Source: Salinivirgaceae bacterium (lineage in GTDB: Bacteria > Bacteroidota > Bacteroidia > Bacteroidales > SZUA-534). From it: a stretch of 54,911 bases of DNA. Under the pieces are notes generated by a model. The model had not been told where the DNA came from. It saw only the letters and a program-made list of their open reading frames with translations, and searched no databases. The stretch spans positions 1-54,911 of the forward strand of contig JAGCNL010000085.1 of assembly GCA_017645945.1 (NCBI GenBank), in the 5' to 3' direction. The first letter of the stretch is position 1. Each line of letters begins with the position of its first letter. The translations under genes were made by a program, and so were the position numbers. Of the stretch, positions 7,557 to 15,047 are shown in pieces.

Positions 7557-7609
7557 GCAAAGGAAACTGCAAGGTGCGCGAGATTGCTGCGCAGGTTTTG
7601 AGAATTTTA
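7557..7609 (-). promoter_or_regulatory. element C4: palindromic promoter-like repeat
   Basis: Reads GCAAAGGAAACTGCAAGG then TGCGC-gagattgct-GCGCA and GGTTTTGAGAATTTT. GCAAA begins 28 bases upstream of the ATG at 7529, exactly as in C5 before the paralogue B2. The whole block from here into the B gene is shared with the copy at 12460-12936, so element and gene were duplicated together. Confidence 0.65.
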
Positions 7610-7624
7610 GTTTTTTTGATTTTT

Positions 7625-7690
7625 CGACGCTGCAAAGGAAAACACCCACTACGCAGCCTTTTTGCGTAACTGAAAAAAATCAGTTTTTCC
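7625..7690 (-). promoter_or_regulatory. element P2a: second promoter-like repeat type
   Basis: Reads GCTGCAAAGGAAAACACC, then TACGCA-gcctttt-TGCGTA with perfect six-base arms, then a TCAGTTTTT tail. The GCAAAGGAAA end matches that of the C elements, but the upstream half is different. It shares ACTRCGMAGYCTTTTTGCGTA-type wording with P2b at 18795-18864. It lies between the FtsK stop and C4, so the B1 unit may have two promoters in tandem. Confidence 0.5.
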
Positions 7691-7717
7691 CCCCGAAAAA
7701 GTGCGTTTTTATGTTCA

Positions 7718-9244
7718 CTACTCACTTTCCGTATCGTTTGGCAACTTATTCAACACATCTTCCAGCGCCAACTCATTAGGAATAAGCACGTTACCATCTC
7801 TTGTCTTTTGAATAAGTTCAACAATTCCAGCGGCTTCCAATTGGGCCATAATGCTGCTGGCCCGCTTGTATCCTATGCAAAAAGCCCTTTGCAGCAGCGC
7901 GATAGAGCAATGTCGGGATATCACCACAATGCGTGCGGCATCTTCAAAAAAACTATCACGTTTCGACAGGTCAACATCAGGTTTTTCTGGCGCATATTCG
8001 GGCTCATATTCAGGCAGAATGTACGGCGTGCTCGGCTGGCTGCTGACATATTCCACAATGCGCTTAATTTCAGAATTTTCCACAAAAGCGCACTGCACGC
8101 GGGCAACATCGCATCCCATCGAAACCAGCATATCGCCACGGCCAATGAGTTGGTTGGCGCCAGGTGTGTCGAGAATGGTGCGTGAGTCCATCAAACTCAT
8201 AACACGGAAGGCTATACGGGCGGGAAAGTTGGCTTTTATCAGCCCAGTAACTACTCTAGAACTCGGCTTTTGCGTTGTGATAATCAAATGAATGCCAACG
8301 GCTCGTGCCAACTGTGCAAGGCGGGCAATTGGAAGTTCAATATCTATTCCCAATTCTGTAATCAAATCGGCAAACTCATCCATAACCACCACAATGTAAG
8401 GCAAATAGCGGTTTCCGTATTTAGGATTTAACTTGTGGGCGGTGTACTCTTGGTTGTACTCTCTAATGTTGCGGCAACCTGAGTTTTTCAGCATATCGTA
8501 GCGCAAGTCCATCTCAATGCAGAGCGACTGAAGCGTATTCACAACGTCTTGTGCGTTGGTAACAATCGCATCTTCGCCAACGGCCTGTTTCGCAAGGAAA
8601 TATCTCTCAAGCGGCTTGTACGGCGACAGTTCCACCATCTTCGGGTCAATCAGCACAAGTTTCAGTTGCTCAGGTGTTTTCGTGTATAGCAGCGAAGTTA
8701 TTATTGCGTTCAGCGCCACCGTTTTTCCCTGGCCAGCGGCTCCAGCAATTAGCAAATGCGGTGCTTTTGTTAAGTCGAAGATAAAAGGTGAATTATCAAT
8801 GTTTTGCCCTATAGCAATCGGCAACTCGAATTTCGACTCCTTGAACTTTTTCGAAGCCAACACCGCGCGCATAGCCACCGTTTGCGGATTTTTGTTGGGT
8901 ACCTCAATGCCGATAGTTCCACGGCCTGGAATTGGCGCAATCACTCGCACCCCCAAAACGGCAAGACTCAACATAATATCCTCGCTAATATTCCTAATCT
9001 TGGTTATTCTGGTACCTTTCGCGGGACGTATTTCGTAAAGAGTTACGGTTGGACCGACGGTGGCGTTGATTGTCGCAATCTGAATCTTGTAATCGTTCAG
9101 AGTCTTAACAATTTTGTCCTTGTTGGCAATCAGTTCTTCTTCGGTTACAGTAACGCCGTCGGGCTCGTAATCGTTCAGTAGGTCAATTGGCGGCAGTTGG
9201 TAGCCGTTCGCTTGGTTTTCTCTGTTAATTAAATTGTTACTCAT
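7718..9244 (-). CDS. soluble FtsK/SpoIIIE-type DNA translocase paralogue, 508 aa
   Basis: Carries all soluble parts of FtsK: alpha domain from about residue 15 (YQLPPIDLLN), beta motor with Walker A GAAGQGKT (168-175) and Walker B VVVMDEF (285-291), the TTQKPSSRVVTGLIKANFPA region (323-342), and a gamma-type winged helix (about 432-490; LLQRAFCIGYKRASSIMAQL). The N-terminal membrane segments and linker of cell-division FtsK are absent: the protein begins directly at the alpha domain, 508 aa against roughly 800 for Bacteroidota FtsK. It is therefore probably a cytosolic DNA translocase rather than the divisome one. Last gene of the unit B2, LRR, A2, FtsK-like; its start region resembles that of the DnaB-like gene. 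Confidence 0.92.
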   Translation of the reverse strand: MSNNLINRENQANGYQLPPIDLLNDYEPDGVTVTEEELIANKDKIVKTLNDYKIQIATINATVGPTVTLYEIRPAKGTRITKIRNISEDIMLSLAVLGVRVIAPIPGRGTIGIEVPNKNPQTVAMRAVLASKKFKESKFELPIAIGQNIDNSPFIFDLTKAPHLLIAGAAGQGKTVALNAIITSLLYTKTPEQLKLVLIDPKMVELSPYKPLERYFLAKQAVGEDAIVTNAQDVVNTLQSLCIEMDLRYDMLKNSGCRNIREYNQEYTAHKLNPKYGNRYLPYIVVVMDEFADLITELGIDIELPIARLAQLARAVGIHLIITTQKPSSRVVTGLIKANFPARIAFRVMSLMDSRTILDTPGANQLIGRGDMLVSMGCDVARVQCAFVENSEIKRIVEYVSSQPSTPYILPEYEPEYAPEKPDVDLSKRDSFFEDAARIVVISRHCSIALLQRAFCIGYKRASSIMAQLEAAGIVELIQKTRDGNVLIPNELALEDVLNKLPNDTESE

Positions 9245-9283
9245 AATTATTGATTTTTAATGGTTTAACTTATTTTCTCATTT

Positions 9284-9877
9284 TCAATCCCACAAATAAT
9301 GGAAATACTTGCTAAACAGGCGGAAAAACTCGTTTTTGCATTTTTCGCGGTAACGCTCGATTTTCATCTCGTACTGAAAATACTTGTCCGTTATTTTCTT
9401 GTATTCAGCACCGTTAATAGGGTCGTCTTCAGGAAAATACAGCGGGTGAAGTTTGTCGTTCTTATCTTCTTCGGTCCTCAATTTCTCGCCAAACGTTCCG
9501 TATTTCTTATTAAAGGCTCTGCTTACTCGGCTCCACTCCTTGTAATACGGATTTTTCATCGAGCATTTTTCTTCGTCCATCTCATCGGCAAGAAAGGCCA
9601 AATGCAGAATGGTATCTTTCCAGCGTTTTGCATACATCTCGGTTTCCTCATCGGTAAGATTACCGCTTGGACTTATAATATTGCCTTTCTCGTCCAATTG
9701 GTGGAATCCAACCTGTGTTTTTGCCAACTGCTTCAGCATCGGGCTGATAGTGTTGCAAAACCAGTAGTCAATATTCCACACATCGCGGTCACAGAAACCG
9801 CGTTTGGCTCGCTGTTTGGCCATTCGTTCCCCAAAAGCGCTGTCGCTTTTCGATTTTTGTGTCTGTTTTTTAGCCAT
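9284..9877 (-). CDS. small protein A2, 197 aa, paralogue of A1
   Basis: Nearly identical to A1 over the full length (about 22 differences), with the same KRGFCDRDVWNIDYWFCNTI segment. Changes concentrate at residues 100-125 (EEKCSMKNPYYKEWSRVSRA against DKDKCSMKNPYDKEWNKASK in A1). The 39-base gap to the FtsK-like start contains the same wording as the gap between A1 and the DnaB-like gene (attgatttttaatggttta), so the duplicated block runs through the A gene to the start codon of the motor. It is separated from B2 by an inserted LRR gene, whereas A1 follows B1 directly. Confidence 0.8.
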   Translation of the reverse strand: MAKKQTQKSKSDSAFGERMAKQRAKRGFCDRDVWNIDYWFCNTISPMLKQLAKTQVGFHQLDEKGNIISPSGNLTDEETEMYAKRWKDTILHLAFLADEMDEEKCSMKNPYYKEWSRVSRAFNKKYGTFGEKLRTEEDKNDKLHPLYFPEDDPINGAEYKKITDKYFQYEMKIERYREKCKNEFFRLFSKYFHYLWD

Positions 9878-9896
9878 AGTAGTAGGTGTTTTTGTT

Positions 9897-12377
9897 TTAG
9901 AATATTTTCGACACTATTTTCTCCAACAAATTATTGTCAATCATCTTCTTGTACTTTTCCACACAGTCTTCGGGGACAACAATTCGCTTCAAATTGCCAC
10001 ATTGGTCGAAAGCCCACTCGCCAATGCTTTCAAGTGAGTTGGGCAGCACAATCTCTTCAATTGAACTGCCAATGAAGGCTCCATCCTCAATCCTTATAAC
10101 AGATTCAGGCAGAGATATTTTCTTAAGCGTTTGGTTCGCAGCAAAAGCCGAATTGCCAATAGTGTTCACTACGTCACGTTTGTAATGGCGGTCTATCACG
10201 CTGTCTCCCAAATCGATATGAGTGTGTCCTTCCACAAATGGCGGAATCTCCAACGTTTCGGCATTTCCTAAATAGGAAATCAGAACTTGAGCCAACCGTT
10301 GGTCACGATAAGTAAGCATATCATATTCAACAATATAATCTTTGTCTTCGCTTGCCAGCGTCAGACTGCCACAGCCCAAAAACGGGTTCTTGAAAACGAG
10401 AACGGTATTCTTTGGCAAAGTGAGTTGCTCCAGCCGCCCGCAGCACGCAAAAGCCGCATCGCCAATAGTCAGGTACGAGTTCGGAAGGTCGGCCTTTTCG
10501 AGCGACTTGCACCCTGCAAACGCCTCGCTACCGATATACCTAATCGATTGCGGGAATATCACCTCGTGCAACGAATCGCATCCGCGGAATGTGGCATCGG
10601 CAATAACTGCAACCGACTGTGGAATGACGATTTTCTGCAAAGACTTACAATCCTCGAACGCCTGAAAACCAATGCTGACAACCGATTCGGGCAGAGTGAT
10701 TTGCTCCAGCCGCGGACAATCGAAAAACGCCAGATTGCCAATGGTTGTAACGGTATCGGGAATCTCAATTTGCCGCGGATTGCTGTATTCAAACGCGCCG
10801 TCGCAAATGATTTTTGTTCCCTTTCGGATTGAATATGAATCTATTTCATCGTTTTCGCAATGCAGAAGCCGCTCCCCGTCGGGGCTGTAAACAACACCGA
10901 ACTCGTCGCGCACACCATCCTTAATCTTGCAACAGTCGGCTGTTGACGCAAGGCAAAGCCTGTTCACCTGATACGATTCCAACATATACTTGCTCTTAAC
11001 GCGACTCAATTCCTTTTCGGAAACAACAATTCGGTGAAGCCTGTAGCAACATTCAAAAGCATCATAATCAATAAATTTCAGTGAGTCAGGCAGATTGATT
11101 GTCCGCAACTGTTCGCAAGCGCAAAAAGCACTAAAACCGATTCGCGTAATTGTATTCGGCAGCGAAACCTTTCTGATTTCCTTGCTATCTCTAAAAGCGT
11201 CATTACCAATAATTTTTACCGATTCAGGTACTTTGACAACAGGCATATCGCTCAAGCACGAAATGAGACGGCGCGTTTTGGTGTCAATCAGCATATCGTC
11301 TTGAAACACAAAACGCGGCGAGCGGCATTCGATACGAAGATGACTTTGGCAGAATGGATTGTCGCCCATTGCAGTAACCGACTGTGGAATAACCAGTTTC
11401 TTTAGCGCATAGCACCCTGCAAAAGCAAAATCACCGATACGCCTGATTGTATCGGGAAGTGTGATTTTCTCAAGTGTGTGGCAATCGTCGAAAACACTGT
11501 TTGAAATGCTTTTCACCGAATCGGGAACTGTGATTCCCTTTAACGAACTACAACCGTAAAAAGCATACTCACCAATCGTTGTAACAGATTGTGGTATAAC
11601 AATTTCCTGCAATGCCTTACAACTAGAAAATGCACTTTTACCAATGGTTTTAACTCGTCGGGGAATGTTGATTTTCTGCAAGTTCTCGCAACCTTCAAAA
11701 GCCGATTGTCCGATTTTCGTAACCGATTCGGGAAGAACAATCTCGCGTATTGTTTCGCGTCCGTCAAAAGCCTCATAACCAATGATTTTTATGGTGTCAG
11801 GGACTATCACGGTTTCAGCATTGCCAAAATAAGTGATTAGTCGGTGTTCTTGCCTGTCAATCAAAAAGTAGTCTTGAACCACAAACCGCGGTGAAAGGCT
11901 TTTTATTGCAGTCAGACGCTCGCAATGGCTGAACGCACCATCGCCAATCTCCATAACTGACGCAGGAATGGTAATTTCCGTTAGACGCCGACAAAAATGA
12001 AATGCTTCCCGACCAATAGTTTCTAGCGAGTCGGACAATGTAACTTGTTGTAAATCATCGCAGCCCCAAAAAGCCCTATCGCCAATGAATTTAAGCGAAT
12101 TAGGAAGTTCAATGCACTTCAGCGATTGGCAAAGGTCGAAAGAACTGTTGCCTATGGCTATAACCGTGTCGGGAATCTCGATTTCCTTCATCCATTTGTT
12201 TAAAAACGCTGTATTGCAAATAATTTTAGTGCCGTATTTCACTGTGTATGAATCGAAATCGGCTTCGTATTCACAACCTGTCAGTCGTTCGCCATCGGTG
12301 CTGTAGAAAACACCAAACTCGTCTTTTACGCCGTTGTGTCTCTCCTCCAAAGTCCAACTTGTATATAACTTTTCCAT
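9897..12377 (-). CDS. BspA-like leucine-rich repeat protein, 826 aa, tandem head modules
   Basis: ATG at 12377 is preferred; the longer form needs TTG at 12383. More than 20 LRR_5 repeats are visible, such as IPDTVIAIGNSSFDLCQSLK and LPNSLKFIGDRAFWGCDDLQ. The head module appears twice: GVKDEFGVFYSTDGERL near residue 20 and GVRDEFGVVYSPDGERL near residue 485, each followed by GTKIIC--AF. The protein thus looks like two LRR proteins of the 16340-17317 type joined end to end. MLID-type inserts with YFGN occur within the repeats. No signal peptide. It lies between B2 and A2, 36 and 19 bases away, which suggests insertion into an older B-A-motor order. Confidence 0.9.
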   Translation of the reverse strand: MEKLYTSWTLEERHNGVKDEFGVFYSTDGERLTGCEYEADFDSYTVKYGTKIICNTAFLNKWMKEIEIPDTVIAIGNSSFDLCQSLKCIELPNSLKFIGDRAFWGCDDLQQVTLSDSLETIGREAFHFCRRLTEITIPASVMEIGDGAFSHCERLTAIKSLSPRFVVQDYFLIDRQEHRLITYFGNAETVIVPDTIKIIGYEAFDGRETIREIVLPESVTKIGQSAFEGCENLQKINIPRRVKTIGKSAFSSCKALQEIVIPQSVTTIGEYAFYGCSSLKGITVPDSVKSISNSVFDDCHTLEKITLPDTIRRIGDFAFAGCYALKKLVIPQSVTAMGDNPFCQSHLRIECRSPRFVFQDDMLIDTKTRRLISCLSDMPVVKVPESVKIIGNDAFRDSKEIRKVSLPNTITRIGFSAFCACEQLRTINLPDSLKFIDYDAFECCYRLHRIVVSEKELSRVKSKYMLESYQVNRLCLASTADCCKIKDGVRDEFGVVYSPDGERLLHCENDEIDSYSIRKGTKIICDGAFEYSNPRQIEIPDTVTTIGNLAFFDCPRLEQITLPESVVSIGFQAFEDCKSLQKIVIPQSVAVIADATFRGCDSLHEVIFPQSIRYIGSEAFAGCKSLEKADLPNSYLTIGDAAFACCGRLEQLTLPKNTVLVFKNPFLGCGSLTLASEDKDYIVEYDMLTYRDQRLAQVLISYLGNAETLEIPPFVEGHTHIDLGDSVIDRHYKRDVVNTIGNSAFAANQTLKKISLPESVIRIEDGAFIGSSIEEIVLPNSLESIGEWAFDQCGNLKRIVVPEDCVEKYKKMIDNNLLEKIVSKIF

Positions 12378-12413
12378 AGTCAATCGCTTTTAGGGTTTTA
12401 AATAATTACTCGT

Positions 12414-12854
12414 TTATTGTGTTGGTTTGTGTTTTCTCCAAAACATCAACTCTATATCCTTTTCAGGCGGATAGTAGGTCATCTCGTAGAACAGGCCAGC
12501 GGCCAGTTCGGTTTCGGTCAACTCAACGTCACGGTCGCAGCCGACTGACATATTCAGAAACTCGTTGCGCGAATCGTGGGCGAACACCGCTCCGCAACCT
12601 CTCAAATCGCGGCGCTCGAACACGGCGCAGTTCATATCGCACATCGGCGAGCAGTACTCCCAACGGCATATAATGCGGATATGGTACGGCGTTTCCTGCG
12701 GCTGATATTCGGCCACCCATTTGCAGAAAAGTTCTTTCCAAAGTCCGAGAGTCTCCTCGGTCAGTTTCTGCCTGCTGTTGACCTCGAACAGGTGGGCGAA
12801 GTCGGCGACAAACTCGTCGAACGGGTGCTTTTTAAGAATGCTGATAACTTTCAT
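12414..12854 (-). CDS. small cysteine-cluster protein B2, 146 aa
   Basis: Start at ATG 12854 (MKVISILKKHPFDEF), preceded by the same strong AAGGAGGAGTT as B1. The cysteine cluster CRWEYCSPMCDMNC is fully conserved with B1. The C-terminus differs (DIELMFWRKHKPTQ against ELPLPYGRKKRT in B1), so the duplication boundary falls a few codons before the stop. First gene of the unit B2, LRR, A2, FtsK-like, under element C5. The frame extension to 13103 runs through C5 and the 33-bp repeats and is not believed. Confidence 0.8.
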   Translation of the reverse strand: MKVISILKKHPFDEFVADFAHLFEVNSRQKLTEETLGLWKELFCKWVAEYQPQETPYHIRIICRWEYCSPMCDMNCAVFERRDLRGCGAVFAHDSRNEFLNMSVGCDRDVELTETELAAGLFYEMTYYPPEKDIELMFWRKHKPTQ

Positions 12855-12881
12855 AACTCCTCCTTTTTTAATGTTCACGGG

Positions 12882-12936
12882 GCAAAGGAAATTGCAAGGT
12901 GCGCGAAACCCGCGCACAGGTTTGAAGAATTTTTGA
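12882..12936 (-). promoter_or_regulatory. element C5: palindromic promoter-like repeat
   Basis: Reads GCAAAGGAAATTGCAAG then GTGCGC-gaaaccc-GCGCAC and AGGTTTGAAGAATTTTTG. The six-base arms are perfect. The core is GCGAAACCC rather than GCGAGATT; only C8 shares this. GCAAA begins 28 bases upstream of the ATG at 12854. Confidence 0.65.
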
Positions 12937-13012
12937 AAAAAATGATAATATTTCTTTGTTGAGACAATTGTGCAACGATGCATGTTTTCTGCCACAAAAA
13001 CATAAAAAAACT

Positions 13013-13126
13013 CAAAACTTGTAACAAATAGCTCCAAAAACCCTTCAAAACTTGTAACAAACGCTTGCAAAAATCTTTTAAAACTTGTAACATTGCATTG
13101 CAAAAAGGTTTCAAAACTTGTAACAA
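13013..13126. repeat. four direct repeats with exact 33-bp period
   Basis: The 15-mer CAAAACTTGTAACAA or a close variant starts at 13013, 13046, 13079 (first base changed, AAAACTTGTAACAT) and 13112, exactly 33 bases apart each time. The spacers differ except for some TTGCAAAAA wording. The array ends 22 bases before the ATPase ATG at 13148. Arrays of this kind suit a DNA-binding protein that binds cooperatively on one face of the helix (operator or iteron). There are too few and too short repeats with too short spacers for CRISPR. Confidence 0.8.
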
Positions 13127-13147
13127 GTTTTATAAAACACTGATACT

Positions 13148-14491
13148 ATGGAACGTATAAAAATCAACGAACTATTAAGATGGTACAAGAGCAAACGGCG
13201 CAAACCGCTTATTGTTTGGGGAGCGCGTCAGGTGGGGAAATCATACCTTGTAAAAGACTTGTTTGCAAAGCGTTACTTCAAAGACTTTGTGTATATCGAC
13301 CTAAAAAAGGATGCCGAGGCTTGCGCTTTTTTTTCTTCGACCTGCAACCCCGACGATTACCTTGCCTACATTGAGGCTCGGTTTGGCAAGAAAATCTCGC
13401 CCGAAGTGCCGCTCATTTTCGATGAGATGCAACAGTGCCACCAAGTTCTAACTTCACTCAAATATTTCTGTCAGGATTACAGGGAGTTACCAGTAATTGC
13501 GACTGGCTCGCTTGTGCGACTGTCTATCAAGCAAACGGAATCAAAAAACAAGAACAACGAGTTTCTTTTTCCTGTTGGCAAGATTGACTCAATGACGCTT
13601 TTTCCGATGACTTTCGAAGAATATCTGCTGAATGTAAATCCTGTGCTGCTGGAAAAAATCAAGGAATCATATCGCACAAAATCGGAGCTGAAAATGCCTT
13701 ACCACCAAATGGCAATGGACCTGCTGCACGAATATCTTACAATCGGCGGGCTGCCAGAGCCGCTCGACATTTTCATTCAAGACAAATCGTATGTCGATGC
13801 AACTAAAACGCTCAAAGAAGTTTATGAGAATTATCTGGGCGATATGGCTTACTACAACGTGTCGGACGAGACGATTTTGAAAACGCGCAATCTTTACCAA
13901 AACATTTTCAATCAGTTAAACAAAGAGAATAAGAACTTTAAAATCACCGAGATAGAGAAAGGCAAATCGAACCGCGACTACTTTAACGCCTACCAGTGGC
14001 TGGAGTTGGCGCACGTGATTTACCGTAGCAAAAATGTTACGGGCAAGGTGACGGTTCCGTTTATAGAAAAATCGGAAGGGCTGTTCCGCCTCTACCTTGC
14101 CGATGAAGGCATTTTTGCGTACCAAAGTAAAGTGAATCAGGCCGATTTCTTTGTCCGCGAAAAGCGTAACACATTAGCAGGTGTGTTCTACGAGAATTAC
14201 ATTGCCTGCGAGTTTGCCGCCAAACAGATTCCGCTCTATTACTGGACGGGGAAATCGAACCACGAGTTTGAATTTGTTGCCTACTCGAACGAAAAATTGT
14301 ACGCCATTGACGCAAAGAAATCGCGTGGCGGCCTCAATTCGCTTAAAGAATTTCGTGAATTTAACCCAAAGGCGCCAGCAATAAAAATTTCGGCCAATAA
14401 CTTTGGCTATGATGCTGAAAACGACACTCTTACAATTCCACACTATGCGGTGTTCCTTCTGGCGGAAGATTTGCAGAATGGATGTTTGTAA
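13148..14491 (+). CDS. AAA ATPase with DUF4143 nuclease-like C-terminus, 447 aa
   Basis: N-terminal AAA_14-type ATPase: Walker A GARQVGKS (25-32), Walker B PLIFDEMQ (88-95), sensor-1-like VIATGSLVRL (116-125). C-terminal DUF4143 region with a PD-(D/E)xK-like signature FEFVAYSNEKLYAIDAKKS near 375-393. Full length for the family. Such proteins are widespread in gut Bacteroidota, often in many copies; their role is unclear. It is the only plus-strand gene in the first 19 kb, preceded by the 33-bp repeats and flanked by elements C5 and C6 in the same orientation. A second copy ends at the left edge of the window. Confidence 0.9.
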   Translation: MERIKINELLRWYKSKRRKPLIVWGARQVGKSYLVKDLFAKRYFKDFVYIDLKKDAEACAFFSSTCNPDDYLAYIEARFGKKISPEVPLIFDEMQQCHQVLTSLKYFCQDYRELPVIATGSLVRLSIKQTESKNKNNEFLFPVGKIDSMTLFPMTFEEYLLNVNPVLLEKIKESYRTKSELKMPYHQMAMDLLHEYLTIGGLPEPLDIFIQDKSYVDATKTLKEVYENYLGDMAYYNVSDETILKTRNLYQNIFNQLNKENKNFKITEIEKGKSNRDYFNAYQWLELAHVIYRSKNVTGKVTVPFIEKSEGLFRLYLADEGIFAYQSKVNQADFFVREKRNTLAGVFYENYIACEFAAKQIPLYYWTGKSNHEFEFVAYSNEKLYAIDAKKSRGGLNSLKEFREFNPKAPAIKISANNFGYDAENDTLTIPHYAVFLLAEDLQNGCL

Positions 14492-14513
14492 TGGTGGTAT
14501 TTTCGGAATGGAT

Positions 14514-14567
14514 TAAAATAAATCCGCAACCTACGCGAGATTGCGGCAGAGGTTTGAGAATTTTTGA
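14514..14567 (-). repeat. element C6: orphan copy of the C repeat
   Basis: Reads AAAATAAATCCGC then AACCT-acgcgagattgcggcag-AGGTT and TGAGAATTTTTG. It lies between two converging genes (ATPase stop at 14491, minus-strand stop at 14589), so unlike the other seven copies it has no minus-strand gene just downstream. The GCAAA end is changed to AAAAT. It is almost identical in the core to C7. Confidence 0.6.
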
Positions 14568-14588
14568 AAAAGCGCGAAATTCTGTATT

Positions 14589-15011
14589 TCAACTCTTTCT
14601 GTCTAATCCTAAAATGTAGCCTTTCTCAAAAACTGACACGTCGGACAAGGTGATGATATACTCATCAGGATTACCGCCCTCTGTTCGGCCATCGATAAAC
14701 GAAACTTCCCTACGCTCCTTTTCCACAGTTTTGCCATCAATCACTTCCCAATATATCACAACAATCGATTCCACCTTGCCGCGTAATTCGTACATAAACT
14801 CCTCGCACAAATGGTGCTGGTGATAATAGTCGGCATCGTTCGCCCGCGTTTTATAATGATATTCGCCAGGGATTTTTGCGCCAAGCAATTTTATGCGCCG
14901 GCCAACTTGTATCGGGTCGCCACAGCATTGCATCTCCCACGCTTCATACAATATGCGGCACTTATCGATATGTTCAGCAATGGGTTTGTCGGCATCGTTT
15001 TTCTTTTTCAT
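14589..15011 (-). CDS. hypothetical protein with WEMQCCGDP motif, 140 aa
   Basis: Soluble protein. The segment YEAWEMQCCGDPIQVGRRIK (about residues 22-41) resembles the start of the DUF6578 family as I remember it (W-x-CCG-x-F-x-G), which is unconfirmed. Further on are a His-rich segment (YYHQHHLCEEF) and beta-strand stretches (ESIVVIYWEVIDG). Adjacent cysteines and histidines could bind metal. Third gene of the unit LRR, RtcB, this gene, 36 bases after RtcB, so it may be linked to RNA repair. Confidence 0.65.
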   Translation of the reverse strand: MKKKNDADKPIAEHIDKCRILYEAWEMQCCGDPIQVGRRIKLLGAKIPGEYHYKTRANDADYYHQHHLCEEFMYELRGKVESIVVIYWEVIDGKTVEKERREVSFIDGRTEGGNPDEYIITLSDVSVFEKGYILGLDRKS

Positions 15012-15047
15012 AATTGCGCGTTTTTAAATCATTCAACATTCCAACAA

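Noticed and set aside
6480..7601. 373-codon plus-strand frame across A1 and B1
   Set aside because: Antisense to two genes whose protein sequences are conserved between duplicated copies; the parallel frames at 9299 and 12576 arise for the same reason.
7530..7649. N-terminal extension of B1 to 7649 (and of B2 to 13103)
   Set aside because: The extensions translate the promoter-like repeat; a perfect Shine-Dalgarno sequence precedes the internal ATG in both copies.
13013..13126. Possible CRISPR array
   Set aside because: Repeats are only about 15 bases with 18-base, partly similar spacers and four units; no cas genes nearby.
12875..13126. Minus-strand peptide with 11-residue repeats (LLQVLKxF) as a real gene
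   Set aside because: It arises from the 33-bp repeats, runs into element C5 and has no conserved start or ribosome site. Kept only as an alternative origin of the array.
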